64,000 nt of DNA from Actinoplanes philippinensis (lineage in GTDB: Bacteria > Actinomycetota > Actinomycetes > Mycobacteriales > Micromonosporaceae): NCBI RefSeq assembly GCF_900113015.1, contig NZ_FONV01000002.1, positions 372,001 to 436,000 of the forward strand, given 5' to 3'. Numbering within the stretch: the stretch's first letter is position 1; each line of letters opens with the position of its first letter. Below are positions 42,023 through 52,648 of this stretch, piece after piece. The translations under genes were made by a program, and so were the position numbers. The notes under the pieces are model-generated. The model saw nothing but the letters and a program-made list of their open reading frames with translations. It searched no databases and had not been told where the DNA came from.

Positions 42023-42730
42023 GTGAGCGATCGGCTGCCGGTCTTCCCGCTGAGCACGGTGCTCTTTCCCGGCCTGGTGCTGCCCCTGCACATCTTCGAG
42101 GAGCGTTACCGCGCTCTCGTGCGTGAGCTGGTGGCCAAGTCCGAGGGGACACCGCATGAGTTCGGCGTGGTCACCCTCAGGCACGGCAGTGAGGTCGCGC
42201 CCGACCCCGGGGAGGACGGCGCCGCCCCCGCGCCCCTCGTCGCCGCCGCCGACCTCTACGAGGTGGGCTGCACCGCTGAGCTGCGACATGTCACCGAGCT
42301 GCCGGACGGCCGCTTCGACATCATGACCGTCGGCCGCCGCCGTTTCAGCGTGCTCAGCATCGAGCAGGGCGCCGAGCCGTACCTGACGGCCAACGTCCAA
42401 TGGCTCCCCGAGGACGACGAGCCCAGCCCCGCGGCCCAGTTGCTGGCCCCGCGCGTGCTGACCGCGTTCCGCACCTATCTGGAGCTGCTGCGCCCCAACA
42501 GCGAGGTCCTCGAGCAGGTGCCCGACGACCCGACCGTCCTGTCCCACCTGATCGCCGCGACCGCCCAGCTCACCGTCGAGGAACGCCAGATGCTCCTGGC
42601 CACCCCCGACACCGCCGGCCGCCTCCGCTCCGAACTGCGCATCCTCACCCGCGAGGCGGGCCTGCTGGCCCGGGTCAGAGCGGTGCCGGTCCCGCTGTCC
42701 GATCTGGCGCGCCCGGCCAGCCCGAATTAA
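42023..42730 (+). CDS. LON peptidase substrate-binding domain protein
   Basis: This 235-residue protein is the Lon N-terminal (LON/PUA-like) domain alone, without ATPase or protease. It opens RLPVFPLSTVLFPGLVLPLHIFEERYR, the typical signature, and continues with FGVVTLRHGSEV and VGCTAELRHVTELPDGRFDI. Such proteins are thought to bind proteins or RNA, but their role is unknown. The start is GTG 42023. It is divergent from the hypothetical gene at its left. Confidence 0.88.
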   Translation: MSDRLPVFPLSTVLFPGLVLPLHIFEERYRALVRELVAKSEGTPHEFGVVTLRHGSEVAPDPGEDGAAPAPLVAAADLYEVGCTAELRHVTELPDGRFDIMTVGRRRFSVLSIEQGAEPYLTANVQWLPEDDEPSPAAQLLAPRVLTAFRTYLELLRPNSEVLEQVPDDPTVLSHLIAATAQLTVEERQMLLATPDTAGRLRSELRILTREAGLLARVRAVPVPLSDLARPASPN

Positions 42731-42831
42731 GAACCCCTGTTCGGTACGGTCCGCCCCTCCCCGACCGCACATTCCCAGCCCCGGCCCTACCCCGCGACGC
42801 CCGAAGCCGCTCCAGACCCCAACGCGCCCAC

Positions 42832-42849
42832 CGGGCCGAATGCGGCCCG
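42832..42849. terminator. Short hairpin between convergent genes
   Basis: CGGGCCG (42832-42838) and CGGCCCG (42843-42849) form a 7-bp stem with a 4-base loop in the 186-base gap between the LON-domain gene and the DUF2567 gene. It is a weak candidate terminator for either strand. Nothing else is seen in the gap. Confidence 0.4.
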
Positions 42850-42916
42850 AAGCGGAACGGCTCGAGAGCACTACGCCATCAACGGCAAGCGGCGCTGACC
42901 TCGATGCCGCCATCGC

Positions 42917-43900
42917 TCAGGCGTGGTGGCGTGGCCCCTCATGTGGCTGACCGGAACCGGTGGGCGGTCCGCCCACCGATTTCTCCTCTGACCGTTCGGG
43001 AGCCACGGCCTCGCTGGTCGGCGCTGACGGTGGTGCGTAAGGCGAAAGCGCATCCGCGGACGGAGTAGCGGGCCCACCCGGTGCACCGTTGGACGAGGGC
43101 TCACCGCCCGACGCCCGGTAGGTCTCACCGCCCGGCCCAAAGGCGCCCGGCGCGCCGTAAGACTCACCGCCGGAGGGGCCGGTGCCCGGCGCGCCGTAGG
43201 GTGGCTGGTCGCCGGGGTAAGGCGGGTAGCCGTGATTGGGGCCGTAACCCGGCTGCGCGCCGGGATGGTCGAGGTCCGGATCGTTGGACCAGCCGGCCAG
43301 CAGGGTCAGCACGATGGCCGCGATGAAGGCCGGCACCAGTTTCGGCCCGAGCGACTGCACTTCCGGCGGCGCGAGGTAGGTGGCGCCCTGGGCCGCCGCC
43401 GTGCGCCACTGGTCGTAGGCGTCTCGGCCGAGCATCTCCCCGACGGCGGGGGCCACCCAGCGGCCGGCCGCGAAGGCGCCGCCGACGACGCCTAGCAGCA
43501 GGAACGGCCCCCGGTCGCGGCGTAGCGCCAGCCACGCGACGACGGTCACGATCAGCCCGAACCCCAGGCCCAGCAGGGTGAACCAGCCGTCGGCCGCAAT
43601 GTACTGCTCGGGGGACGGGTCGGTGACGACGATCGAGCCGTCGCCGAGCTTGATCACCGGAACGGCCGGCGCCAGCTTGCCCCAGAGCAGCCCGAGGAGC
43701 GCGCCCAGTGCGGCGACGGCCGCCGCCACACCGAAGCCGACAGCGAGGGACCGGTCCCGCCGCCGGGGCCGGCCGGGCAGCTGGAACCACTGCCGCCAGT
43801 CCGCCCGCGGCGGCCCGTCGAAAGCCGGCCTCTCGAAGGCCGCCCCCTCATGGGCCGCCCCGTCGAGAGGCTGCGCCGGCTGTTCACTCGGGTACGCCAC
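42917..43900 (-). CDS. DUF2567-like membrane protein
   Basis: The 327-residue protein has a 50-residue cytoplasmic start and four membrane helices: near 52-72, a pair between 105-145, and one near 193-207. A conserved extracytoplasmic loop contains AVPVIKLGDGSIVVTDPSPEQYIAADGWF. The last 115 residues are Gly/Pro/Tyr-rich and disordered (YGPNHGYPPYPGDQPPYG). The layout fits the actinobacterial DUF2567 group. The role is unknown. It follows dnaE by 30 bases on the same strand. Confidence 0.78.
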   Translation of the reverse strand: MAYPSEQPAQPLDGAAHEGAAFERPAFDGPPRADWRQWFQLPGRPRRRDRSLAVGFGVAAAVAALGALLGLLWGKLAPAVPVIKLGDGSIVVTDPSPEQYIAADGWFTLLGLGFGLIVTVVAWLALRRDRGPFLLLGVVGGAFAAGRWVAPAVGEMLGRDAYDQWRTAAAQGATYLAPPEVQSLGPKLVPAFIAAIVLTLLAGWSNDPDLDHPGAQPGYGPNHGYPPYPGDQPPYGAPGTGPSGGESYGAPGAFGPGGETYRASGGEPSSNGAPGGPATPSADALSPYAPPSAPTSEAVAPERSEEKSVGGPPTGSGQPHEGPRHHA

Positions 43901-43930
43901 CCTGCGATCCTTCCAGATCGTCCGGGACCG

Positions 43931-46900
43931 TCAGGCCACGGCCGACGGGCCGAGGATCATCTTCAGGTCGGCGCGCAGGGCGGGAGTCGCCGCGACCCGG
44001 ACCCCGCCGAGCCGCATGACCGTGGTCCGGCTGCCGTTCTGCAGATGAACGTGCACCTCGGTGTCGCCGGGGTGGCTCACCAGGATCTCCTTGAGCTCGT
44101 CGACGAGCGGTGGCGTACACCTGGTGATCGGCATGGTGAGGGTGACCGGCTTGTTGTCCGGGTTGTGCGAGATGTCAGGGATGGACATGTCCATCGCCAT
44201 GATCCGGGCCTGGTCGTCACGCCGGTCGATGCGGCCCTTGACGACCACGATCGCGTCCTCCGCGATGTACTGCCCGACCAGCTCGTACGTGTTCGGGAAG
44301 AAGAGCGCCTCGACCCCGCCGGCCAGGTCCTCCAGGGTGGCCGACGCCCACGACCGGCCCTGCTTGGTGATCCTCCGCTGGACGCCGGTGAGGATGCCGG
44401 CGAGCGTGACGACCTGGCCGTCCGGGACGGAGCCGTCCTCGTTGAGCGCCGCGATGCTGGTGTCCGCCGCGTTGGCGAGCATCATCTCCAGCCCGGCGAG
44501 CGGGTGGTCGGAGACGTACAGGCCGAGCATCTCCCGCTCGAAGGCCAGCTTGTCGCGCTTGTCCCACTCGCTGTCGCCGATCGGGGGCATGCTCACCGCG
44601 GCCGATCCACCGGCGGTGTCACCGAACGCCCCGAACAGGTCGAACTGCCCGGCCGCCTCGTTGCGTTTGACATCCGCATACGCATCGATGGCCTCGGCGT
44701 GCACGGCGAGCAGGCCCTTGCGGCTGTGCCCCATCGAGTCGAACGCGCCCGCCTTGATCAGCGACTCGATCGTCCTCTTGTTGCACACCACCGCGTCGAC
44801 CTTCGACAGGAAGTCGTAGAAGTCGGCGTACTCGGATTTCTCCTTGCGGCACCGGACGATCGCCTCGACCACGTTGGCGCCGACGTTGCGGACCGCGCCG
44901 AGACCGAACCGGATGTCCTTGCCGACCGGGGTGAACGGCCCGGACGACTGGTTCACGTCGGGCGGCAGCACCTGGATGCCCATGCGGCGGCACTCCGCCA
45001 GATACATGGCCATCTTGTCCTTGTCGTCGCCGACGCTGGTGAGCAGGCCGGCCATGTACTCGGCCGGGTAGTGCGCCTTCAGATACGCCGTCCAGAAGGA
45101 GACCAGACCGTACGCCGCGGAGTGCGCCTTGTTGAACGCGTAGCCGGCGAACGGCACCAGCACGTCCCACACCGCCTGGATGGCCTCGTCGGAGTAGCCG
45201 TGCTCGCGGCAGCCGTCCCGGAACGGGATGAACTCCTTGTCGAGGATCTCCTTCTTCTTCTTACCCATGGCGCGGCGCAGCAGGTCGGCCTGGCCGAGGC
45301 TGTAGCCGGCGAGGATCTGTGCGGCGCGCTGCACCTGCTCCTGATAGACGATCAGGCCGTAGGTGGGCTCGAGGATCTCGCGCAGCGGCTCCTCCAGCTC
45401 CGGGTGGATCGGGGTGATCTCCTGGAGCTTGTTCTTGCGGAGCGCGTAGTTGGTGTGCGAGTCGACACCCATCGGGCCGGGACGGTAGAGCGCCAGGACG
45501 GCGGAGATGTCCTCGAAGTTGTCCGGTTTCATCAGGCGCAGCAGCGAGCGCATCGGCCCGCCGTCGAGCTGGAACACGCCCAGGGTGTCGCCGCGGGCCA
45601 GCAACTCGTACGCCTTCGGATCGTCGAGCGGCAGGGCGAGCAGATCGAGTTTCTGACCGTGGTTGAGCTCGACGTTGCGGTTGGCGTCATCGAGGATGGT
45701 CAGGTTTCGCAGGCCGAGGAAGTCCATCTTCAGCAGGCCGAGCGTCTCGCAGGTCGGATAGTCGAACTGCGTGATGATCACGCCGTCGCTGGCCCGGCGC
45801 ATGAGCGGGATGTGGTCGATGATCGGCTCGGCGCTCATGATCACGCCGGCGGCGTGCACACCGGTCTGCCGGATCAGCCCCTCGATGCCGCGGGCGGTGT
45901 CGATCACCTTCTTGACGTCCGGGTCGGTCTCGTAGAGGCCGCGGACCTCGCCGGCCTCGTTGTACCGCTTGTCGTCCTTGTTGAAGATGCCGCCGAGGGT
46001 GATGCCCTTGCCCATGACGTCCGGCGGCATCGCCTTGGTGATCTTGTCGCCGACCGCGAACGGATACCCCAGGACGCGGGCCGAGTCCTTGATCGCAGCC
46101 TTGGCTTTGATCGTGCCGAAGGTGGCGATCTGCGCGACCTTGTCGTCGCCCCATTTCTCGGTGACGTAGCGGATCACCTCGGCCCGGCGCCGGTCGTCGA
46201 AGTCGATGTCGACATCGGGCATCGAGACGCGCTCGGGGTTGAGGAACCGCTCGAAGATCAGGCCGTGCGGCAGCGGGTCGAGGTCGGTGATGCCCATGGC
46301 GTACGCGATGAGCGAGCCCGCCGCCGAGCCACGGCCCGGGCCCACCGCGATGCCGTTGTTCTTCGCCCACTGGATGAAGTCGGCGACCACGAGGAAGTAC
46401 GCCGGGAAGCCCATCGAGATGATGACGCCCAGCTCGTAGTCGGCCTGCTTGACGTGGGTCTCCGGGATGCCGTCCGGGAAGCGCCGGCGCAGGCCCTCGA
46501 AGGCCACGTGCCGGAAGTACTCCTCCTCGGTGAACCCGTCCGGGATCGGGAACCGGGGCATGAGGTTCTTGAAGGTGAACATCCCCTCGGTGTCCACCTT
46601 CTCCGCGACCAGCAGCGTGTTGCGGCAGCCGTCCTGCCACGCCTCCGACGAGTCGACGGCGCGCATCTGGTCGGCCGATTTCACGAAGTAGCCGGAGCCG
46701 TCGAACCGGAACCGGTTGGGGTCGGCCACGTTGCTGCCGGTCTGCACGCACAGCAGCACGTCGTGCGCCGCGGACTGCTCCTCGTGCACGTAGTGCGAGT
46801 CGTTGGTGACCAGCGGCGGGATGCCCAGCTTCTTGCCGATCTCCAGCAGGCCGTCGCGGACCCGCTTCTCGATCGACAGGCCGTGGTCCATGATCTCCAG

Positions 46901-47461
46901 GAAGTAGTGCTCCTTGCCGAGCGCCTCCTGATACATCGCCGCGGACTTCAGCGCCTCGTCGAAGTGCCCCAGCCGCAGCCGGGTCTGCACGATGCCGGAC
47001 GGGCAGCCGGTGGTGCCCATGATGCCCTCGGCGTGCTCCGCGATGATGTCGAAGTCCATCCGCGGGTACTTGCCGAGCTGGCCCTCGATGGAGGCCCGCG
47101 AGTTGAGCCGGAACAGGTTCTTCAGGCCGACCGCGTTACGCGCCCACATGGTCATGTGCGTATACGCACCGTTACCGGAGACGTCGTCTGATTTCTGCTC
47201 GGGACGGCCCCACTTGATGCGCTTCTTGTCCAGGCGGGACTCCGGCGCCACATACGCCTCGACCCCGATGACCGGGATCACGCCGGCGTCTTTGGCCTGC
47301 TTGTAGAAGTCGTAAGCCCCGTGCATGTTGCCGTGGTCGGTGATCGCCGCGGCCGGCATGCCGAGCCGTTTCGCCTCCGCGAGTAGTTCCTTGACCCGGG
47401 CCGCCCCGTCGAGCATTGAATACTCTGTGTGCACATGCAGGTGCACAAACGAGTCAGACAC
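43931..47461 (-). CDS. dnaE: DNA polymerase III alpha subunit
   Basis: DnaE is the replicative polymerase. At 1176 residues it has the normal DnaE1 length and order: PHP domain ([16 protein letters not shown], 5-20), polymerase palm with the catalytic Asp motif [12 protein letters not shown] near 420, the fingers and beta-clamp region, then an OB-fold domain ([20 protein letters not shown] near 1015). It is the PHP-type enzyme, not PolC. It has 59 bases to the gene upstream on the same strand. The ATG at 47461 begins the conserved [13 protein letters not shown]. Confidence 0.97.
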   Translation of the reverse strand: MSDSFVHLHVHTEYSMLDGAARVKELLAEAKRLGMPAAAITDHGNMHGAYDFYKQAKDAGVIPVIGVEAYVAPESRLDKKRIKWGRPEQKSDDVSGNGAYTHMTMWARNAVGLKNLFRLNSRASIEGQLGKYPRMDFDIIAEHAEGIMGTTGCPSGIVQTRLRLGHFDEALKSAAMYQEALGKEHYFLEIMDHGLSIEKRVRDGLLEIGKKLGIPPLVTNDSHYVHEEQSAAHDVLLCVQTGSNVADPNRFRFDGSGYFVKSADQMRAVDSSEAWQDGCRNTLLVAEKVDTEGMFTFKNLMPRFPIPDGFTEEEYFRHVAFEGLRRRFPDGIPETHVKQADYELGVIISMGFPAYFLVVADFIQWAKNNGIAVGPGRGSAAGSLIAYAMGITDLDPLPHGLIFERFLNPERVSMPDVDIDFDDRRRAEVIRYVTEKWGDDKVAQIATFGTIKAKAAIKDSARVLGYPFAVGDKITKAMPPDVMGKGITLGGIFNKDDKRYNEAGEVRGLYETDPDVKKVIDTARGIEGLIRQTGVHAAGVIMSAEPIIDHIPLMRRASDGVIITQFDYPTCETLGLLKMDFLGLRNLTILDDANRNVELNHGQKLDLLALPLDDPKAYELLARGDTLGVFQLDGGPMRSLLRLMKPDNFEDISAVLALYRPGPMGVDSHTNYALRKNKLQEITPIHPELEEPLREILEPTYGLIVYQEQVQRAAQILAGYSLGQADLLRRAMGKKKKEILDKEFIPFRDGCREHGYSDEAIQAVWDVLVPFAGYAFNKAHSAAYGLVSFWTAYLKAHYPAEYMAGLLTSVGDDKDKMAMYLAECRRMGIQVLPPDVNQSSGPFTPVGKDIRFGLGAVRNVGANVVEAIVRCRKEKSEYADFYDFLSKVDAVVCNKRTIESLIKAGAFDSMGHSRKGLLAVHAEAIDAYADVKRNEAAGQFDLFGAFGDTAGGSAAVSMPPIGDSEWDKRDKLAFEREMLGLYVSDHPLAGLEMMLANAADTSIAALNEDGSVPDGQVVTLAGILTGVQRRITKQGRSWASATLEDLAGGVEALFFPNTYELVGQYIAEDAIVVVKGRIDRRDDQARIMAMDMSIPDISHNPDNKPVTLTMPITRCTPPLVDELKEILVSHPGDTEVHVHLQNGSRTTVMRLGGVRVAATPALRADLKMILGPSAVA

Positions 47462-47520
47462 CCGGAACCCCCTCTTCCGCGAACGGTGCCGTGAAGCCTA
47501 GCCCCGGCGTACGACAGAAC

Positions 47521-48969
47521 CTACTCCGCGAAGGGCTCCAACATCACCGACGCCGCGCGCAGCCACGCCTGCCGGGTCTCCTGCTGGAGGTCGCCGTACT
47601 CGATGGAGGAGCCGACCTCGAGAGCCGGGTCGTACGGCACCACGGCGACCGCCCTGGTCCGGGTCGCGAAGTGCCGTTTGAAGTCCTCCAGGAGCGGCAG
47701 ATGCCCCGGCGACGGGCACGAGATGAGCGTCACGGCGTTGGCCACCATGTCGCCCTGCCCGCCCTCCTCCAGGACGTCGAGCATCCAGTCGGCGGTGAAG
47801 GCGGCGTCCTCCCGGGGCACCGTGGTGATCACCAGCTGGTCGGCCGACCGCATGACGGTCTGCCAGTTGACGCTCTCCACGTTGTTGCCGGTGTCGACGC
47901 AGATCACGTCGTGGGTACGGCGGAGCAGATCCATCACGCGGCGCACCGTGCCCTGGTCGAGCCGCTGGGCGAAGCGTGGGTTCTCCTCGCCGGCGAGCAC
48001 GTCGTAGGACCCGTCGGAGGCGTGCCGCAGGTAGGCGTCGAGTTCCTGGAGCAGGGCGTCGCCGTGCAGGCTCTCGATCCGCATCAGGTCGGCCAGCAGG
48101 TGCTTGATGGTCCGCGCGTGCCGCGCGCTGCCGGCCCGCAGGCCCAGGGTGCCGCGCAGCTCGTTGTCGTCCCAGGCGAGGACGCCACGCCCGCGGACGC
48201 TGCCGATGGTGGCCGCGGCCAGCACGGTGGCGGTGGTCTTGTGCACGCCGCCCTTGGGGTTGGCGAACGCCAGCACCCGGGGCTTGCCCAGCTTGCGTCG
48301 CATGACCGCGACGGCACGGTCCATGCCGTCCTCGGAGCGGGTCTGCCGCCACTCGATCCGGGCCGCGCCGGGCGCCGGGGAGACGGGCGCGGCGGCCCGG
48401 CCGGGCGCCGGCTGCGGGGTGGGCTGCTGGGGCGCGGGCGGCTGCGGGGCGGGCGGCTGCTGGGGCGGCGCGGGCGCCGGCGGGTACGCCTGCTGAGGCG
48501 CATACGCCTGGGAGGGCTGCGGGTAGCCGTTGGGGGCCGGCGGGGCATACCCGTTGGCCGGATAGGCGGAGCCGTAGTCGCGTGTGGGCTGCGGCCTCGG
48601 CGACGGCTCGAAGAAGCTGTGCTGCTGCTCCGGCTCCCGGCGGCCCTGCCATCGCGGGTCGAGCGGGTTGACCGGGCGCTGCGGGACGGCCGGGCGCGGT
48701 GGCTCCGCCGGCGGCTGGCGCTGCTCATACCCACCGGCCTGCCGCGGGTCGAGCGGATTGACCGGGCGGCCCACCGGCGCGGCGCCGCGGGTCGGCAGCT
48801 GCTGACCCCATTGCTGCTGCTGTTGCTGCTGCTGCGGGGGCGTCTCCGGCTGCTTGGGCGCCTCCTCCGGCTCCTCGCTGCGGCCGGCATGCCGGGCACG
48901 GTCGAGCAGCGCCCGCCAGCGCGGGGCTGGTTCCGCAGGCCGGCCCCAGCCGGTCTCGGTCCCGTCCAC
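47521..48969 (-). CDS. MinD/ParA-like ATPase with disordered N-terminus
   Basis: The 482-residue protein has a 215-residue Pro/Gln-rich N-terminus including a run of eight Gln (about residues 46-53), then a MinD-like ATPase. The deviant Walker A is NPKGGVHKTT near 236, and the Walker B/switch is HDVICVDTGNNVESVNW near 345. Similar fusions accompany ESX/type VII secretion (EspI-like) in actinobacteria, but no ESX genes are near, so the role is open. The GTG start is at 48969. It precedes dnaE on the same strand. Confidence 0.85.
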   Translation of the reverse strand: MDGTETGWGRPAEPAPRWRALLDRARHAGRSEEPEEAPKQPETPPQQQQQQQQWGQQLPTRGAAPVGRPVNPLDPRQAGGYEQRQPPAEPPRPAVPQRPVNPLDPRWQGRREPEQQHSFFEPSPRPQPTRDYGSAYPANGYAPPAPNGYPQPSQAYAPQQAYPPAPAPPQQPPAPQPPAPQQPTPQPAPGRAAAPVSPAPGAARIEWRQTRSEDGMDRAVAVMRRKLGKPRVLAFANPKGGVHKTTATVLAAATIGSVRGRGVLAWDDNELRGTLGLRAGSARHARTIKHLLADLMRIESLHGDALLQELDAYLRHASDGSYDVLAGEENPRFAQRLDQGTVRRVMDLLRRTHDVICVDTGNNVESVNWQTVMRSADQLVITTVPREDAAFTADWMLDVLEEGGQGDMVANAVTLISCPSPGHLPLLEDFKRHFATRTRAVAVVPYDPALEVGSSIEYGDLQQETRQAWLRAASVMLEPFAE

Positions 48970-49153
48970 GGCTCGTCCTTTCTGCGCCTACCCGGCATCT
49001 TTCACGGCGATGGTCTCGCTCGCCCCTGACAGGCTACGGATGAGACCCTATTCGGGCCACCGACCGACCGCCCATCCCCCGGTCGTTCTTGATCACATGC
49101 TGCCGGACCGGTCGTGCACGAGCCTCCACCCGGACGTTGCGGGGATGAAAAAC

Positions 49154-50152
49154 CTAACGGCCGGAATCCCCGCTGGACGCCCCAGGCGACACTCCCGCAC
49201 CGTCATGAGCTGGACTCGCGTCCGCTGCCGAGGGTACGGCACCCAACCCGTCGGAAGGGAATACGGCAGGCGAGGGCGTCCCGCCTGAATTGTCGGGTGA
49301 GGCGGATGTCACATCAGCCTCGATCGACGACGGTAACGGTGCCGGTGGCGTCGAGGCAACGCTCACCACCGGGGATGGCACGGCCGACGAATCCGGTGCC
49401 ACCACGTCCACCTCCTCCGGCAGCGGCGGGCGGAACTCGGTACGGTCCAGTTGCCGCACCTCCGGCGCCGGATCCACCACCCGCACCCAGGGCCGGGCCG
49501 AGATCCCGTCGAGCACCGCCGGCGTGGCACGCACCACCGCGGCGAAGACGCACTCGCAGCCCTCCCGGTACGCCGCCGCCTCCTGAGCCGCCAGCCGGGC
49601 CGCGCTCGCATACGCCGTCCGCAGCCGCGTCTCGGTCCGCCCGTCCCCGCTCAGCTCCGCACCCAGCCGCTGGTAATCGGCCTGCTCCCGGTCGCGGGCC
49701 CGGGCCGCCCCGGCCATCCCCGCGGTCACGTCCGCCGGCAGCTCGACCACCGGGATCCGGAGCACCGGGGTGCGCGCGTCCTCCATGGGGACTCGGGTGT
49801 ACACCTCGGCCACCTGGGCGCCGGCGAGCATCCCGGGCAACTCGCCGGGCGCCGCGTACCGGTTGAAGGCGACCAGCGCCCACGTGTCGGTGACCGGCCC
49901 CGGCGCGTCCCTGAGACGGGCCAGTTCGTCCCGCGACGACCGGAGATAGCCGCTGACCGACTGGCCCTCCACGACACCCACCCGGAGCATATCGCCGGGC
50001 TCCTCGCCGGCCGGCGCCTCACGATGGGCGAGAAAGACCACGACGACCAGTGCGCCGATAGCGGCCAGCGCCACTCCGGTCATGATCTGCAACCGGAGCG
50101 CCGCGGCCCCGAACCCGACGAGGACCGCCCGCATACGGGTCGCGGGGCCCAC
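49154..50152 (-). CDS. Hypothetical membrane-anchored protein
   Basis: The 332-residue protein has one N-terminal membrane helix (about 22-42, MTGVALAAIGALVVVVFLAH). An outside domain of some 200 residues follows, with VEGQSVSGYLRSSRDELARLR, a helical Arg/Ala-rich stretch and a CEC pair near 205. It ends in a Ser/Pro/Thr-rich disordered tail of 80 residues. Family is unknown. I prefer GTG 50152, 5 bases after GGGAG; GTG 50158 is the other choice and touches that sequence. It lies 15 bases after the rluD stop. Confidence 0.72.
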   Translation of the reverse strand: MGPATRMRAVLVGFGAAALRLQIMTGVALAAIGALVVVVFLAHREAPAGEEPGDMLRVGVVEGQSVSGYLRSSRDELARLRDAPGPVTDTWALVAFNRYAAPGELPGMLAGAQVAEVYTRVPMEDARTPVLRIPVVELPADVTAGMAGAARARDREQADYQRLGAELSGDGRTETRLRTAYASAARLAAQEAAAYREGCECVFAAVVRATPAVLDGISARPWVRVVDPAPEVRQLDRTEFRPPLPEEVDVVAPDSSAVPSPVVSVASTPPAPLPSSIEADVTSASPDNSGGTPSPAVFPSDGLGAVPSAADASPAHDGAGVSPGASSGDSGR

Positions 50153-50167
50153 GTTCACTCCCGACGG

Positions 50168-51097
50168 TCAGCCGGCGTCCTGGAGGACGTCCAGCGCGTG
50201 TTTCAGGTCGTCAGGGTAGTCGCTGACGAACCGCACCTCTTCATACGTTCGGGGGTGTACGAACGCCAGCTCCCGGGCGTGCAGCCACTGCCGCTCCAGT
50301 TTGAGCCGGGCCGCCAGCGTCGGGTCCGCCCCGTACGCCGTGTCGCCCACACACGGGTGCCGCATGGCTGACATGTGCACCCGGATCTGGTGCGTCCGCC
50401 CCGTCTCCAGCCGCACGTCCACCAGGCTGGCCGACCGGAACGCCTCGATCGTGTCGTAGTGGGTCACGCTCGGCTTCCCACCGGACATGACAGCGAACTT
50501 CCAGTCGGCGGTCGGATGCCTGTCGATCGGCGCGTCGATGGTGCCCCGCAGCGGATCCAGGTGCCCCTGGACCACGGCGTGGTACCGCTTCTCCACCTCA
50601 CGCTCCTTGAAGGCCCGCTTCAGCATCGTGTACGCCTGCTCGCTCTTGGCCACCACCATCAGCCCGGTGGTGCCCACGTCGAGCCGGTGCACGACACCCT
50701 GCCGCTCGGCCGCGCCGCTGGTGGCCACGTTCTGCCCCATCGCGGCGAGCCCGCCGATCACGGTCGGCCCGGTCCAGCCGGGGCTGGGGTGCGCGGCGAC
50801 GCCGACCGGCTTGTCGACCACCACGATGTCGTCGTCGCTGTAGATGATGCCGAGGCCGTGCACCGGCTCGGCCACCACGGCGGGCGGCGCGGCCGGCGAC
50901 GGGAGGGTGACCTCCAGCCAGGAGCCGGCCGCCACCTTCTCCGACTTGAGCCGGGCCACGCCGTCGACGAGCGCGTCGCCGGACTCGACCAGGGTGGCCG
51001 CCGCCGTCCGGGACAGCCCGAAAAGCCGGGACACGGCCTGGTCGAGCCGCATCCCGTCGAGCCCGTCCGGCACCGGCAGGGAACGCTGCCCGCTCAC
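50168..51097 (-). CDS. rluD: RluA family pseudouridine synthase (RluD type)
   Basis: The 309-residue enzyme isomerises uridines in 23S rRNA. It has an N-terminal S4 RNA-binding domain ([25 protein letters not shown], about 16-41). The catalytic Asp is in [16 protein letters not shown] near 137. The C-terminal motif [15 protein letters not shown] lies near 235. The substrate positions are assumed from RluD. The GTG start overlaps the lspA stop by 4 bases, the usual lspA-rluD pairing in actinobacteria. Confidence 0.94.
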   Translation of the reverse strand: MSGQRSLPVPDGLDGMRLDQAVSRLFGLSRTAAATLVESGDALVDGVARLKSEKVAAGSWLEVTLPSPAAPPAVVAEPVHGLGIIYSDDDIVVVDKPVGVAAHPSPGWTGPTVIGGLAAMGQNVATSGAAERQGVVHRLDVGTTGLMVVAKSEQAYTMLKRAFKEREVEKRYHAVVQGHLDPLRGTIDAPIDRHPTADWKFAVMSGGKPSVTHYDTIEAFRSASLVDVRLETGRTHQIRVHMSAMRHPCVGDTAYGADPTLAARLKLERQWLHARELAFVHPRTYEEVRFVSDYPDDLKHALDVLQDAG

Positions 51098-51627
51098 GCT
51101 GTCTCCTCCTTGGCCGCCTCGGCGGCCGCCGTCTTCTTCTCGTTGACCAGGCGTGTGCCGTCACGCTGCCGGCCGGTCAGCTCCAGCAGCACGGCCAGGC
51201 AGACCCCGACGGTGAGGCAACTGTCGGCGATGTTGAAGACCGCGAACTTCTCCGCGTACGGCGCGAAGAGGCTGATCATGTCGACGACGTGGCCCTGGAA
51301 CGGGCCGGGCGCACGGAACAGCCGGTCGCCCAGGTTGCCGAGCGCTCCGCCCAGCACCAGGCCGAGGGAGACCGCCCAGGGCACCGACCGCAGCCGGGTC
51401 GCGAGCCACCCGATCACGCCGACCACCACCAGCGTGATCACCGGGAAGATCCAGGTGTAGTCGCTGCCGAGGCTGAACGCGGCTCCGCCGTTGCGCATCA
51501 GCGACAGATAGATCAGGCCACCGAGGATGCGGACCGGCTCACCGGGGTCCAGGTTCTCGGTGGAGAGGTGCTTGACCCACTGGTCGACCGCCACGGCGAT
51601 GACCGCGGTGGCGGCCAGGACGGCCAC
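51094..51627 (-). CDS. lspA: Lipoprotein signal peptidase
   Basis: LspA is the aspartic membrane protease that cuts prolipoproteins after Lgt action (lgt lies at 9571-10689). The 177-residue protein has four helices, the conserved [11 protein letters not shown] near 47, and the two catalytic Asp in [19 protein letters not shown] near 101 and [12 protein letters not shown] near 130. GTG 51627 lacks a ribosome binding site. An in-frame CTG at 51672 sits 7 bases after GGAGG and overlaps the DksA-like stop (CTGA), giving 192 residues, so the true start may be there. The C-terminal tail is Lys/Glu/Ala-rich. Confidence 0.94.
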   Translation of the reverse strand: MAVLAATAVIAVAVDQWVKHLSTENLDPGEPVRILGGLIYLSLMRNGGAAFSLGSDYTWIFPVITLVVVGVIGWLATRLRSVPWAVSLGLVLGGALGNLGDRLFRAPGPFQGHVVDMISLFAPYAEKFAVFNIADSCLTVGVCLAVLLELTGRQRDGTRLVNEKKTAAAEAAKEETA

Positions 51628-51668
51628 CGCACGGGGCCTGAACCGTGGGCCGGCCTGTTCGTCGGCGT

Positions 51669-52088
51669 TCAGCGTCGTTCCTCCAACTGCTTACAGGAAA
51701 CACAGAGCGTGGCGGAGGGGAACGCAGCCAGCCGTTCGACCGGGATCTGGGTGCCGCACCGCTCGCACCAACCGTAGTTGCCCGACCCGAGCCGATCGAT
51801 CGCGCGTTCGACCTGTGTGATCCGCTCGAGCAGGGTGTTGGCCAGCGTGATCTCCTGCTCGCGCTCGAACGTCTTGGTCCCGGTGTCGGCCTGGTCGTCC
51901 CCGGCCGAGTCGGCCAGCCGCTCGCGCTGCAGCTCGGTGATCTCGCTGAGCGACTGATCGTACTCGGCCTGCAGCTCATCAAGCCGCGCGACCAGCGCCT
52001 GCCGGATCCGTTCGGTCTCCGCCTCGTCCCGGACCCGCTCCGCGGCCACACTGTTGGATCCGGACCGGGTCTCCGTTGCCTTGGCCAT
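51669..52088 (-). CDS. DksA/TraR family zinc-finger protein
   Basis: The 139-residue protein has a long coiled-coil (about 25-95) and a C-terminal four-Cys zinc finger: CERC near 115 and CVSC near 132, with the family PVERLAAFPSATLC between. DksA-like proteins enter the RNA polymerase secondary channel. Whether this one acts in the stringent response is not known. The start is ATG 52088 (MAKATETRSG), with GGGAG 8 bases upstream. It is the first gene of the dksA-lspA-rluD group. Confidence 0.9.
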   Translation of the reverse strand: MAKATETRSGSNSVAAERVRDEAETERIRQALVARLDELQAEYDQSLSEITELQRERLADSAGDDQADTGTKTFEREQEITLANTLLERITQVERAIDRLGSGNYGWCERCGTQIPVERLAAFPSATLCVSCKQLEERR

Positions 52089-52345
52089 CGTCGCTCCCTC
52101 GGCCGCCTGTCCGGCGGCGATCAGCGGTCTACGAAAACGGGCGGCCATGTGCCGGGCCGCCCTCTCCCTGGTCTGTCCTGCACAAACGGCGCGGCCGACG
52201 GTCGCGCACGGGCGGGGAGTGGCAAGGATACGGAACGTGAACTACCACGACAACCCGCCATCACCGCCAGATCCGACATAACCCCAGGAAGCACCCAGTC
52301 AGCTGCCGGATTACCGACGATACACCCCACGTGACCTTGTGATCA

Positions 52346-52648
52346 CTATCCGTTGTCACGAAGGTCCACGAGTCGGCCTGCCCACGAATCCGGCGGCGCA
52401 GTGACGGTGAACACCTTGTCCCGGCTGGTGGCGCCGAGCCGCAGCGACACCTCACCCGGCCGCACCCCCAGCGCGCCGGCCAGGGCCTTTCGCACCGCCT
52501 CGGTCGCCTTGCCGTCGACAGCGGGCGCGCCCACCGCGACGATCAGCGCCGGGCCGTGCGGCCCGTCGTAACAGCCGCCCACCCTGGTACGCCCGGCGCC
52601 CGGCCGCACCCGGACCGGCACCGAGACCCCGGCCGGCCGCGAACTCAA
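52346..52648 (-). CDS. DUF167 (YggU) family protein
   Basis: The 100-residue protein shows the YggU/DUF167 pattern: VPVRVRPGAGRTRVGG at about 10-25, LIVAVGAPAVDGKATEAVRKALAGALGV near 40-67, and a closing LRLGATSRDKVFTV. Function is unknown. I chose TTG 52648, which overlaps the stop of the upstream gene in TTGA and implies coupling. GTG 52621 would drop nine residues and also fits the family. Confidence 0.85.
   Translation of the reverse strand: MSSRPAGVSVPVRVRPGAGRTRVGGCYDGPHGPALIVAVGAPAVDGKATEAVRKALAGALGVRPGEVSLRLGATSRDKVFTVTAPPDSWAGRLVDLRDNG

Noticed and set aside
43850..47191. 1100-codon open frame opposite dnaE
   Set aside because: It is antisense to the conserved polymerase domains and shows the same shadow composition.
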